Below are positions 41,344 to 50,587 of a stretch of 64,000 nucleotides of DNA, in pieces. The DNA comes from Neobacillus sp. WH10 (GTDB taxonomy: Bacteria; Bacillota; Bacilli; Bacillales; Cytobacillaceae), in contig NZ_CP126110.1 of NCBI RefSeq assembly GCF_030123405.1, positions 5,394,001 to 5,458,000 of the forward strand, given 5' to 3'. Every line of letters starts with the position of its first letter. Within the stretch, counting starts at the first letter, position 1. Under the pieces are notes generated by a model. It was not told where the DNA came from, made no database searches, and saw only the letters and a program-made list of their open reading frames with translations. The translations under genes and the position numbers were made by a program.

Positions 41344-44330
41344 ACGTCAGCCCTCCTAACGCTGCAGAGGAATGCTTTATATTCAGGAATCATTGTATTG
41401 GCATCCCCGATATGCGGAGTCAGGCGGTTTGCTGTATCTCCAGTGGCAAATCCTTTATAGCCAAAATGCCATGGCATTCCGATCTGATGCACTTTTTTAC
41501 CTCTCACTGTAAAAGGCTTATAGCGCTTGGTTACCATTGCATAGGCCTGGATTTCGCCACGCGCTGAGCTGACAATGATCTTGTCTTTATTCTTGATGCC
41601 TTTTTCTTTGGCAAGTTCTTCACTTAGTTCCACAAACATATGACCGGCAAGCTCTGAGAGCCACTCTTGGTTTCGTGTCATCGTGCCTGATTGCCAGTGC
41701 TCACTTACCCGGTAGGTCGTTCCGATAATTGGGTAGTCCGCCTTGAAGCCGCGTTTATTGAACTCTTCTTCAAAAATCACCGTTGCCGGGTTCATTTCCT
41801 GTCCTGAGAACGCATTTGGAATTGGACTTTCATATGGCTCATAGTGTTCTGGGAACGGACCGTCATTCATGGTTGGGGCAAATAAAAGTGCCACACCATC
41901 TTTATTCATCATAAAGGCACCTGTACCGCCTGGTTCTGTTGGTGCGGTAACAGCTTTAAAGTCCGGAACGTCGTTTCCGACCCATTTCTTCTGAGCATCA
42001 TCCCACCAAATAACAGCCTTTTCCTTGCTCCATGGCTGACCGCTTGGATCTGCTGAAGCACGGTTGTAGAGAATTCGGCGGTTCATTGGCCACGCATAGG
42101 ACCAATTCAAATAGTGTTCGCCGCCTGTATCCTTGTTGTCGCGGTTCTTCGATTTGTTCTTTCCTTCTTCAGGATAGAATCCGGAATAAATCCAGTTACC
42201 ACATGAAGTTGTACCGTCATCTAAAAGGGCGCCAAATCCGGAAAGCAATTTACCTGTTTTCAGATCATATCCATTGATTTCTTTGGCAACAATGTCAATA
42301 TCCGGCACTTCACCTGTTCCATAGTTCCAATCAAGGGCTAAGAACGGTTTGTCGGCTGATTTTGGACTGTTCGCATAAACCGATTTTAGTTTTAATGCAA
42401 GTTCATGGATGATATCAAGGTCAGGTTTTGCCTCACCTCTTGAATCAATCGCCTTCCAGCGGTATTGCATCCAGCGTGAGCTGTTGGATACACTGCCTTC
42501 TTTTTCAAAAGAAGAACTTGCTGGTAACAGGAATACTTCTGTATTAATTTTGGATGGGTCGCTGCCAGCTTCTTTTTGCCAGAATGCCGATGTTTCGGTT
42601 TCCCAAAGATCAATCGCTACCATCCACTTCAAGTTGCCAAGTGCCTCCTTTTCTTTACCCGCATTTGGACCACCGACAACCGGGTTTGTTCCAAATAGGA
42701 AAGCCCCGTCGAGTTCGCCCTTGTACATTGCTTTAAAGAGGTTCATATGGGAATAGTTTTTATTTCCCTTTGGCAAATATTGATAGCCGAATTCATTTTC
42801 TGCTGTTGCATTCGCGCCGTACCATGCTTTCAGCAAGCTGACATAGAATTTCGGTCTGTTACTCCAGTAGCCTGTTTTTGGTGTTTCTTTTTCCAAATAG
42901 CCTTTTAGGGTAGCATGCTCTGGAACTGTCGCTTTTGGGACACCAAGATATCCTGTTAGGTTATCGAATAATAAACCAAAGTCAGTTGACCCTTGAACGT
43001 TGGATTCTCCGCGCAGCGCATTGATTCCTCCGCCTGGTATACCGATGTTTCCTAATAAAAGCTGCAGGATGGCATAGCTCCGAACGTTTTGTGAGCCAAC
43101 CGTATGCTGAGTTGTACCCATTGCATACAGGATCGTTCCTGATTTTCCAACCTTACCTGTTTCACAGAAGGTCTTGCAAACCTTTAGATAATCTTCCTGT
43201 GGTGTACCTGTTACAGTCGAAACTGTTTTTACATCATAACGGGAGAAGTGTTTTTTCATTAATTGGAACACAGAACGCGGATGCTGCAATGTTTCATCGA
43301 CTACAGGCTTACCGTCTTCTGTTGTTTCAATTTCCCATTTCGTTTTATCGTACGCTCTTTTCGCTTCATCGTAGCCTGAGAAAAGACCATCATTAAAGTC
43401 AAAGCCTTCTTTAACGATAAAGGAAGCATTTGTATATTTAGCCACATACTCTTTGTGGATGAGATTGTTTTCAATCGCATAATTTATCATCCCGCCGATA
43501 AACGGAATATCCGTACCTGAGCGGAGTGCAGCGTAAACGTCAGCCTGTGCCGATGTTCTAGTAAAGCGCGGGTCAACAGAAATAATTGTACCGCCGTTTT
43601 CCTTTGCTTTTGTTAACCATCTAAAGCTGATTGGATGGTTTTCCGCAGGGTTTGCACCAATGATAAACGCACAATCAGTATGCTGCAGATCATTCCAATG
43701 GTTAGTCATTGCTCCACGACCAAATGTAGGTGCCAGACCGGCAACCGTAGAACTATGTCATATTCGTGCTTGGTGCTCTAAGTATGTAATACCAAGCCCT
43801 CTCATTAATTTTGAAAGCAAATAAGTTTCTTCATTATCAAGTGCCGCACCGCCAAGGCAGGCAATCTTTTCGGTTTTATTAACAGTAATTCCGTTTTCTA
43901 CTTCAACAAATGATTTGTCACGGGTTTCTTTAGTCCGCTTGGCAATGGTGTCAAGCATCCAGTGCCAGTCTTTTTCCTCCCACTTATTGCTTCCAGGAGC
44001 ACGATAAAGCGGTTTTGTTAAGCGTTTCTCAGATGTATATAACTGTCTTATTGTTGTTCCTTTACTGCATAGCTTTCCTTCGTTAATTGGGTTATCCGGA
44101 TCCCCTTCCGTATAAACCACAGTATTGTTTTTGGTGTGAACGAGGATTCCGCATCCTACACCACAGTAGCAGCAAATGGTTGGTGTTACTGTTGCCTTAG
44201 CAATTTTGAATTCTTTTGTTTGTGCATAAGCTTTCTTTTCGTTAAAGCCAAGTTCCACAACAGCAAGTGTTGCTGCAGTTGCGCCTGATAGCTTTAAAAA
44301 TTGCCGGCGATTTAGGTTCATTTCAACCAT
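41340..44330 (-). CDS. Formate dehydrogenase catalytic subunit, selenocysteine-containing (FdnG type)
   Basis: A 996-residue molybdo-bis-MGD enzyme oxidising formate to CO2. A twin-arginine signal (NRRQFLKLSG) begins the protein; the 4Fe-4S site CCYCGVGCGILVHTKN lies near residue 53. An in-frame TGA at 43760-43758 (residue 191) stands exactly at the active-site selenocysteine: EHQARI-U-HSSTVAGLAPTFGRGAMTNHW, the family context. A SECIS hairpin follows at once. Read as two frames the gene would look broken; I read it as one. The second ATG (44330) fits the AAGGAG spacing better than 44336. Exported with beta and gamma subunits as an FDH-N-like complex. Confidence 0.93.
43729..43757 (-). promoter_or_regulatory. 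Bacterial SECIS hairpin in formate dehydrogenase mRNA
   Basis: After UGA the message reads CGGUUGCCGGUCUGGCACC: GGU pairs with ACC, one U is bulged, GCC pairs with GGC, and the apical loop is GGUCU. Loop, bulge and distance from UGA match the E. coli fdhF/fdnG SECIS that binds SelB. Confidence 0.9.
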
Positions 44331-44409
44331 TACCATTCTCCTTCCCTAAAAATATTGATTAGAACATCCCTTTTTCTCTCTAGGTATGTAAAGCTTTTGA
44401 TTCCCCCTT

Positions 44410-45171
44410 TCAATGCACCTCTATAGCTAACTCGATATTAAGATCGTTTTCGACTCTGCCGGTTGAGGTATAAATTGTCGCCATTTTCCCTCGTAAATAG
44501 CCAATTACCTCGATATTTAAGTATTTTGCCAGCTGCACTGCCTGCTTAGTGGCAGCCGTGCGTGAGCCGATTACAGGAAAGCCAAATTTTGCAGCTTTTG
44601 AGAGCATTTCATATGAAACCCTGCCGGTTGTAAGTAACATTAACCTTTCGGGTTGTAAACGGTTTCTAATTGCGTGACCAATAATTTTGTCCACAGCATT
44701 ATGGCGGCCAATATCTTCTCGGATTGTAATTGAGCCGTCTTCCTCTACAATACAAGCTCCATGCATTCCGCCTGTTTCCAGGTAAAAGCGGGAGTTCTGG
44801 GCGAATTCACTTCTCTTCTTTAATAGATAACTTAATTTGAAGGTTTTGCTCGATGCCACTTTGGCAAAATTTTTCACATCTGTCATCGAGAAGAAGGTTA
44901 CGCCCCTGCCGCAACCGGCTGTGTAGTGCTTCTTTTTTGAAAAAACTTGCTCTTCGTCAAAATGGGAGCGGAGTGAAACATGGATGCTGCCCATTTCTTC
45001 GTTGATAAGGATAGACTCGATGTCATTTGCGTCCTGAATAAATCCTTCAGAAAACAAATATCCATATGTCCAGTCCTCTAGGTCGAATTTTGTCAGTTGA
45101 AAAACGGCCATTTCATAACCGTTTATAATCAAGGAAATTGGATATTCATCAGGACAACCCTTGTGGTTCAT
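44410..45171 (-). CDS. fdhD: Formate dehydrogenase accessory sulfurtransferase FdhD
   Basis: A 253-residue protein that transfers sulfur from a cysteine desulfurase to the MGD cofactor, activating formate dehydrogenase. Visible: DEYPISLIINGYEMAVF, YTAGCGRGVTFF (the catalytic Cys loop, about residue 90, with a single Cys where E. coli has CxxC), ETGGMHGACIVEEDGSI, REDIGRHNAVDKIIGHA and LLTTGRVSYEMLSKAA. GGAGG precedes the ATG. First gene of the fdhD-fdh operon, behind a Fnr-like promoter. Confidence 0.95.
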   Translation of the reverse strand: MNHKGCPDEYPISLIINGYEMAVFQLTKFDLEDWTYGYLFSEGFIQDANDIESILINEEMGSIHVSLRSHFDEEQVFSKKKHYTAGCGRGVTFFSMTDVKNFAKVASSKTFKLSYLLKKRSEFAQNSRFYLETGGMHGACIVEEDGSITIREDIGRHNAVDKIIGHAIRNRLQPERLMLLTTGRVSYEMLSKAAKFGFPVIGSRTAATKQAVQLAKYLNIEVIGYLRGKMATIYTSTGRVENDLNIELAIEVH

Positions 45172-45211
45172 TATTTTGCCTCCACTCTAGGAAATATTTC
45201 CTTATTTTATC

Positions 45212-45254
45212 ATTGTAGAAATAGGATCAATTACACTCAGCGACATTTGTCACA
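45212..45254 (-). promoter_or_regulatory. Candidate class II Fnr-type promoter for fdhD
   Basis: Minus strand TGTGACAAATGTCGCT (45254-45239) has a perfect left and degenerate right Fnr half-site (consensus TGTGA-N6-TCACA). It is followed after 21 nt by TACAAT (45217-45212), the spacing of a class II activator centred at -41.5. Confidence 0.4.
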
Positions 45255-45652
45255 TTGTCGAAACTTGGAATCTTCATATAGGGGATTTTTGGTGTTCCGT
45301 TTGCAGCATTAAAACTATTTTCCATTGATTAATAGTGGGATTTTGGACAACGACACCTTGTTTGTGTCAAATTTCCAACAATTTTATGAATATGCAAGTT
45401 AACCAAGGTTACAATGTTATTTAGTTCCGGTCAGTAAGCGGTTCCATTTTAAAATGGGGGGCTTTTTGAAAATATCGTACTATCCGACACCTTTTTTGAA
45501 AGTAATATTTATCACGCTAAATGCTTGGAAATAGTACAAATGGAGGATTTGTCATTTTTCTGTCAACTATTAGTCTTTCATGCGCTAAATTATGTTAATT
45601 TTTTTAAAATGTTTTATAATAATAACTAGGTTTCTAGAAGGGGGAAGACATA
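45255..45652. other. Intergenic region between fdhD and pdxK
   Basis: No gene is supported. It holds a short dyad TAACCAAGGTTA at 45400-45411 and a TATAAT at 45615-45620 that could be the -10 of pdxK, with a weak -35. This is the right edge of the molybdenum/formate block. Confidence 0.4.
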
Positions 45653-46492
45653 ATGACAATCAAAAAAGTAATGACAATTGCCGGCTCTGATACAAGCGGG
45701 GGAGCAGGGATTCAAGCAGATTTGAAAACATTCCAGGAACTTGGCGTCTATGGAATGACAGCCTTGACCACAATTGTAACAATGGATCCAAAGGATTGGC
45801 ACCATAGCGTTTTTCCAATTGCCTTGGATACACTTAAAACACAAATAGACACCGTTCTCTCCGTTGGTATCGACGCGATGAAAACAGGCATGCTGGGAAC
45901 AGTTGAAATCATTGAATTAGCTGCAAAAGTGATCGATGAAAATAAACTGGAGCAAGTCGTTATTGACCCGGTTATGGTTTGCAAAGGGGAAGATGAGGCC
46001 TTACACCCGGAAACAACGGATGCGATGCGTGAGCTTCTTTTACCACGTGCCTTAGTGGTTACGCCTAACCTTTTTGAAGCGGGACAGCTTGCAGGAACGA
46101 AAACACCTCATACAGTTGAGGAAATGAAGGAAGCAGCTGTAAAAATCCACGAGCAGGGAGCAAAATTCGTGTTGATTAAAGGCGGCAGCAAGCTCCATAC
46201 GGAAGAAAAAGCTGTTGACCTCTTATATGATGGAAAAGAATTCACATTATATGAGTCTGAAAAGTTTGACACTACCTATACACACGGGGCAGGCTGTACC
46301 TACTCATCCGCGATTACGGCTGAACTCGCCAAAGGCAAATCTGTTTATGAAGCGGTCGATGTAGCAAAGGACTTTATTACCGCTGCGATCCAGGAGGGCT
46401 TCCGCTTAAATGAATTTGTTGGGCCAACTTGGCACGGTGCTTACCGCAGTGCCGAAAGTGTAACGGAGTATTGCGTAGATTGTAATGAATAA
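45653..46492 (+). CDS. pdxK: Pyridoxine/pyridoxal kinase (ThiD-like)
   Basis: A 279-residue ribokinase-fold kinase. N-terminal TIAGSDTSGGAGIQADLKTF (residues 8-27), GMTALTTIVT, the anion-hole and catalytic region TYTHGAGCTYSSAITAELAKG (about 207-228). B. subtilis PdxK (YwdB, formerly annotated ThiD) is the close homologue by position and length, and phosphorylates pyridoxine-type vitamers; hydroxymethylpyrimidine kinase activity is the alternative. AGAAGGGGG precedes the ATG. A terminator follows. Confidence 0.9.
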   Translation: MTIKKVMTIAGSDTSGGAGIQADLKTFQELGVYGMTALTTIVTMDPKDWHHSVFPIALDTLKTQIDTVLSVGIDAMKTGMLGTVEIIELAAKVIDENKLEQVVIDPVMVCKGEDEALHPETTDAMRELLLPRALVVTPNLFEAGQLAGTKTPHTVEEMKEAAVKIHEQGAKFVLIKGGSKLHTEEKAVDLLYDGKEFTLYESEKFDTTYTHGAGCTYSSAITAELAKGKSVYEAVDVAKDFITAAIQEGFRLNEFVGPTWHGAYRSAESVTEYCVDCNE

Positions 46493-46502
46493 CTACTAGC
46501 AG

Positions 46503-46536
46503 AAGAGCCAATCCACTGATCTGGCTCTTTTTTTTT
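46503..46536 (+). terminator. pdxK terminator
   Basis: AAGAGCCA and TGGCTCTT form a stem followed by TTTTTTT, 10 bp after the stop. Confidence 0.88.
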
Positions 46537-46540
46537 CATG

Positions 46541-46553
46541 GTGTCAGGCACCT
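46541..46553. repeat. Dispersed GGTGTCAGGCACC copy
   Basis: A single GGTGTCAGGCACC immediately after the pdxK terminator, same word as at 9345, 18622, 19635 and 21195. Confidence 0.7.
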
Positions 46554-46678
46554 TTTCAACATACATTATTATCAAGCATTCATTTCGCATTTTTTAACTA
46601 ATTTTAGTATGATAGATACATTATAAAATAAGAATAGTTTATAGATTCTTCTACTGGACTTGAAAGGAGCTGTTAGGA

Positions 46679-47026
46679 TTGCAGTTAATTGATATGAAAT
46701 GTGTCCAGGAAACCATCAATGGCTTTGCTAATAAAGATGTTTACATTCACCTCGAAACAACCAATGGTGCCTATGCATCACACCACAATCAAGATTTCTT
46801 TTCGGCAGGGGCATATATCCGCAACGCCCTTGTTCGATATGAATTAGGAAAGATTACCGGAAATGGGCCTTATCGCGTTGGTCTTAAAATAAATCTTGGC
46901 TGGATTTATGCTGAGGGGATTACCCATTTTGAAATAAACGAAGATAACCAGCTTTTATTGGCCGGTCATGACCATAGTGGGAAGCTGGCGGTTGCCTTGG
47001 AAATCAGTACAACTCCATTTGAATAA
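46679..47026 (+). CDS. yojF: YojF family protein
   Basis: A 115-residue DUF1806/YojF protein (NKDVYIHLETTNGAYASHHN, FFSAGAYIRNALVRYELGKI, RVGLKINLGWIYAEGITHFE). It is paired with bshB2 in Bacilli; its role is unsettled. TTG start at 46679 with AAAGGAGC at suitable spacing. It ends 19 bp before bshB2, so both form one operon. Confidence 0.88.
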   Translation: MQLIDMKCVQETINGFANKDVYIHLETTNGAYASHHNQDFFSAGAYIRNALVRYELGKITGNGPYRVGLKINLGWIYAEGITHFEINEDNQLLLAGHDHSGKLAVALEISTTPFE

Positions 47027-47045
47027 CCGGAAAGGAGAATAAATA

Positions 47046-47717
47046 ATGGAAAAAGAACGCCATGTCTTAGTTATTTTCCCTCATCCTGATGACGAAGCTT
47101 TTGGTGTATCAGGAACAATTGCGACACATGTGGAAAACGGAACCCCTGTCACATATGCATGTTTAACCTTAGGGGAAATGGGACGCAATATGGGAAATCC
47201 TCCATTTACCAATCGGGAAAACCTTCCTAAAATTAGAAAGGAAGAATTAAAGGAAGCTGCACGGGTTTTAGGCATCCAAGACCTTCGTATGCTTGGTTTC
47301 CGAGACAAAACGATTGAATTTGAGGATGAAGATCAATTGTCGAACACTTTGTTAGCAATAATTGAGGAGGTAAATCCTTCACTTATTATTACTTTTTATC
47401 CCGGCTATTCGGTTCACCCTGACCATGACTCCACAGGTACGGCGGTCGTAAGGGCTGTGGAAAAGCTTCCTGCAGCGGCAAGACCAACCTTACACTGTGT
47501 CGCCTTCTCTAAAAATTGTGTAGAGGAGCTTGGCGAAGCCGATATTATTAACAACATTACTCCTGTTGGTAAAACAAAGCTTGCTGCCATCAAAGCACAC
47601 CGTTCGCAAACGGAGCAAATGTTTATCGACATGGAAGAGAAATTGAAAAATCAAGACCCGCAAATAATGGTATGGATTAATAATGAGCGGTTTTGGACAT
47701 ATAAGTTTGAACAATAA
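47046..47717 (+). CDS. bshB2: Bacillithiol biosynthesis deacetylase BshB2
   Basis: A 223-residue LmbE/PIG-L zinc deacetylase that removes acetyl from GlcNAc-malate in bacillithiol synthesis or acts on conjugates. Zinc motif FPHPDDEAFGVSGTIA (residues 11-26) and second His in YSVHPDHDSTGTAV (about 120). Matches YojG/BshB2 rather than BshB1 by partnership with YojF. AAAGGAGA precedes the ATG. A long-stem terminator follows. Confidence 0.9.
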   Translation: MEKERHVLVIFPHPDDEAFGVSGTIATHVENGTPVTYACLTLGEMGRNMGNPPFTNRENLPKIRKEELKEAARVLGIQDLRMLGFRDKTIEFEDEDQLSNTLLAIIEEVNPSLIITFYPGYSVHPDHDSTGTAVVRAVEKLPAAARPTLHCVAFSKNCVEELGEADIINNITPVGKTKLAAIKAHRSQTEQMFIDMEEKLKNQDPQIMVWINNERFWTYKFEQ

Positions 47718-47736
47718 AGCCCTCTAGTTAGAGAGC

Positions 47737-47790
47737 TCAGACTGTCGACAAATTCGAAGAATTTCGGGTTTATCGACAGTCTTTTTCGTA
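47737..47790 (+). terminator. bshB2 terminator
   Basis: AGACTGTCGA pairs with TCGACAGTCT, an inner AAATTCG/CGGGTTT stem closes the loop, and TTTTT follows. Confidence 0.85.
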
Positions 47791-47819
47791 TGGCTGAATT
47801 AAACTAGTCTGTTGATTTC

Positions 47820-48126
47820 CGTTCCAGGCGCTTCGCTTTCCACTCCAATCAAGAGGATTCTCTATCCCCACCACCTATCTATTATTGTCCAGCTGCTGCA
47901 CTGGGCTCGATTCATACCATCTATTTATTAACATCTTTTCCCCATGTTTAAGTGCCGAGATTAATAAAAAGTTCAAATTTTCAAAAACCTATATTTTACT
48001 GGTCTCTCCCAGCCCATTCACAAAACGTTCAAAAATGGATAAAAAAGTGTGCTGCACATTACTATTTTAACGTTTACGAGAGTTTAGGATGAAATTGTTC
48101 TTAAGAAATAAAAGGGGGGGAAACCA
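47820..48126. other. Gap upstream of the nos operon with decayed dispersed repeat
   Basis: CCAGGCGCTTCGCTTTCC (47828) and ATTGTCCAGCTGCTGCACTG (about 47883) look like separated ends of the GCGCTT hairpin family. A near-palindrome TGTGCTGCACA lies at about 48048, some 70 bp before the cytochrome gene. I could not identify a Fnr box or a convincing promoter here, and no gene. Confidence 0.45.
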
Positions 48127-48579
48127 TTGCAAAAAACAATTATTAGCTTTGTTATAAGTGCGTTACTTGGCTTTGGCATTGGTTATCTGGTGTTTGATGT
48201 CATTATGGGTGATTCCGGTAATGAACCACAAGTGGCGCAAACGGAAACAAAAGATACCAACCAAGCCAAGGAAGAAAGTAAGGATTCTAAAGATACGGCT
48301 GCAACAACGGCTTCTGTCAACGAAGACAACATCCTAAATAAGCGCGGGTGCCTTGGCTGCCACAGCGTTGAAGCCCTTAACTTAAAAGGCGGCGCCGTAG
48401 GTCCAGACCTTTCCCAAGCGTTTGTTAACGTTGAAGGTAAGCATGGAAAATCGATCGACGAATTTCTGAAAGCGCCTACATCAGCGGTAATGTCAGGCGT
48501 TATTGAAAAAAATCCATTAACAGATGATGAGCGTAAGCAAGTTTTAGACCTGCTTAAGCAAGCATCTGAAGCGAAGTAG
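48127..48579 (+). CDS. nosC: Membrane-anchored cytochrome c of the nos operon
   Basis: A 150-residue protein. A hydrophobic anchor at residues 4-24 is followed by a charged Glu/Lys/Asp linker (about 30-65) and a mono-heme cytochrome c domain with heme site GCLGCH (about residue 77) and a later Met (SAVMSGVI) as likely axial ligand. It probably passes electrons to the CuA of NosZ. TTG start at 48127 behind AGGGGGGG. It lies 18 bp before nosZ. The symbol follows usage for Bacilli and is less certain than the function. Confidence 0.85.
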   Translation: MQKTIISFVISALLGFGIGYLVFDVIMGDSGNEPQVAQTETKDTNQAKEESKDSKDTAATTASVNEDNILNKRGCLGCHSVEALNLKGGAVGPDLSQAFVNVEGKHGKSIDEFLKAPTSAVMSGVIEKNPLTDDERKQVLDLLKQASEAK

Positions 48580-48597
48580 AAAGGATGGTGTAGTTGA

Positions 48598-50460
48598 ATG
48601 AAAAAGTGGATTCCGATTGCATCCGGACTGCTTGCCGGTTTTGTTGCCGCAACGATATCCTTTGCTGATTTTTCCGCAAAGACGAACACGGAGGCTGCTT
48701 CTGGTACTAAGAGCGATGCAGAAAAGGTTTATGTTCCATTCGGTCAAAAAGATAATTACTATTTATTCGCATCAGGCGGTCACTCTGGACAAATGTTTAT
48801 TTATGGTGTTCCTTCGATGCGTCATATAAGAACTGTTCCGGTATTCTCGCCAGATTCTGCAACCGGGTATGGCTTTGATGAGCATTCCAAGAAAATGATG
48901 GGTGGCTATACATGGGGAGACCTTCACCATCCGGCCTTCTCTGAAACGAAAGGTGACTATGACGGTAAATTCATGTTTGCTACTGATGTCGGTAACAGCC
49001 GGGCAGCCGCAATGGATTTAAAAACGTTTACCGTTAAAGACATTATTAAAGTTCCTAACACAAGCGGCCCGCACTGTGCGGCGTTCGTAACAGAAAATAC
49101 CGAGTACATGTTTCTGCCAACTCGCTTTGCTGTTCCGCTTGAGCAGAAATATGAATCTCTTGACGATTACAGCACAAAATACCGCGGTGTTATGTCTGCT
49201 GTCACATTTGATCAAAACAAAGAAAAGCTAAATATTGCTTACCAAGTGGCTCTTCCACCATGGTCCTATGACCTTTCAGATGCCGGTAAAAAAGCTTCTG
49301 CTAATTGGGCAGTTATGACGACTTACAACACAGAAGAAGCAACTACAAACCTTGAAATTAACGCATCACAGGCTGACCGTGACTATATTGTTCTTTTTAA
49401 CTGGAAAGAGCTTGAGAAAATGGTCAAAGAAGGCAAGTACGAGGATGTTGGCGGCCAGAAAATGATTTTTCCTGAAAAACAAAAGGGGGGCATTTATTTA
49501 GTTCCGGTTGCGAAATCACCGCATGGTGTGGACGTAACACCAGATGGCAAATACTTCATCGCTTCCGGTAAGCTTGCCCCTGCGATGACGGTCTTCTCGT
49601 TTGAAAAGGCATTTAAAGCAGTAGAAAAACAAGATTTTGCCGGCGATCGCAACGGTATTCCAATTCTAAAATATGAATCTGTTATGGAAAGAGAAGTAAA
49701 CCCTGAAAATGCCCTTGGACCGCTTCATACCCAATTTGATGACAAAGGCATGGCCTATACAACGATGTTCATTTCTTCAGAAATTGTTAAGTGGGATCCG
49801 AAAACTGGTAAGACATTAGACCGCGTGCCTGTCCAATATTCTCCAGGACACTCTGTCGCAGCAGAGGGCGACACGGTTGCACCTGATGGAAAATGGCTCG
49901 TTGCCTTGAACAAGATTGCTAAAGACAGCTACTTATCTGTCGGACCTTCACATCCTGAATCGATGCAGTTAATCGACATCAACGGCAAGATGAAGGTGAT
50001 CCAATCTGCACCCGTTAACCCTGAACCGCACTATGCGCAAATGATTAAGGCAGATAAACTCAACCCGATTGAAGTCTATCCGAAGGACGAAAAAAATAAG
50101 GAAGCCATCTACAAAAAAGAGGACGCGCGTATTGTCCGTAACGGCAACAAAGTCGATGTATACGGAATTGCGATGCGTTCAAAGTTTATCTTTGATGCGA
50201 AGTCTAAGCGCCCTGACGTGATTGAAGTAAATGAAGGAGATGAGGTCACGATTCATTTGACGAATATCGACTTCGATGAAGATATCACACACGGATTTGC
50301 CATCAACAGCTATAACTTAAACATGGAAGTACAGCCTGGACAGACAAACACTTTGAAATTTGTTGCCAATAAAGCTGGGACCTATCCGCTTTATTGTACA
50401 AACTTCTGCTCTGCTCTTCACCAGGAAATGACCGGTTACTTCCTTGTAAAACCAAAGTAA
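48598..50460 (+). CDS. nosZ: Nitrous oxide reductase, clade II
   Basis: A 620-residue multicopper enzyme reducing N2O to N2. The N-terminus is a Sec-type signal (no twin arginine), as expected of clade II. A beta-propeller (about 50-500) supplies the seven His of CuZ: DLHHPAF, TSGPHCAAF, SPHGVDV, LGPLHTQFDD, SPGHSV and NPEPHYAQ. The C-terminal cupredoxin holds CuA in YCTNFCSALHQEMTGY. GAAAGGATGG precedes the ATG. All copper ligands are present, so it should be functional once loaded by NosDFY. Confidence 0.97.
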   Translation: MKKWIPIASGLLAGFVAATISFADFSAKTNTEAASGTKSDAEKVYVPFGQKDNYYLFASGGHSGQMFIYGVPSMRHIRTVPVFSPDSATGYGFDEHSKKMMGGYTWGDLHHPAFSETKGDYDGKFMFATDVGNSRAAAMDLKTFTVKDIIKVPNTSGPHCAAFVTENTEYMFLPTRFAVPLEQKYESLDDYSTKYRGVMSAVTFDQNKEKLNIAYQVALPPWSYDLSDAGKKASANWAVMTTYNTEEATTNLEINASQADRDYIVLFNWKELEKMVKEGKYEDVGGQKMIFPEKQKGGIYLVPVAKSPHGVDVTPDGKYFIASGKLAPAMTVFSFEKAFKAVEKQDFAGDRNGIPILKYESVMEREVNPENALGPLHTQFDDKGMAYTTMFISSEIVKWDPKTGKTLDRVPVQYSPGHSVAAEGDTVAPDGKWLVALNKIAKDSYLSVGPSHPESMQLIDINGKMKVIQSAPVNPEPHYAQMIKADKLNPIEVYPKDEKNKEAIYKKEDARIVRNGNKVDVYGIAMRSKFIFDAKSKRPDVIEVNEGDEVTIHLTNIDFDEDITHGFAINSYNLNMEVQPGQTNTLKFVANKAGTYPLYCTNFCSALHQEMTGYFLVKPK

Positions 50461-50517
50461 TAAGCAGAAAAGAGGAAGCTGCTTGACTAGGCGCTGGAGC
50501 TAAACAACTAAAGTTGG

Positions 50518-50552
50518 CGGTGGGTATCAATGACAGATTGATACCCATCTCC
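50518..50552 (+). terminator. Hairpin between nosZ and the next gene
   Basis: GGGTATCAA and TTGATACCC form a 9-bp stem with a 7-nt loop and no strong T run. Upstream (50478-50505) is a fragment GCGCTGGAGC of the dispersed hairpin family. It may stabilise nosZ mRNA or attenuate downstream genes. Confidence 0.5.
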
Positions 50553-50587
50553 ATTTACCTAATATCACTATAAGAGGAGTGGTTACC

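Noticed and set aside
43758..43760. Premature stop splitting the formate dehydrogenase gene (pseudogene reading)
   Set aside because: The codon is TGA at the known active-site selenocysteine, the frame continues with the exact family sequence, and a SECIS hairpin follows.
48040..48060. Fnr box for the nos operon at TGTGCTGCACA
   Set aside because: The half-sites are wrongly spaced and do not fit TGTGA-N6-TCACA; regulation of nos cannot be read here.
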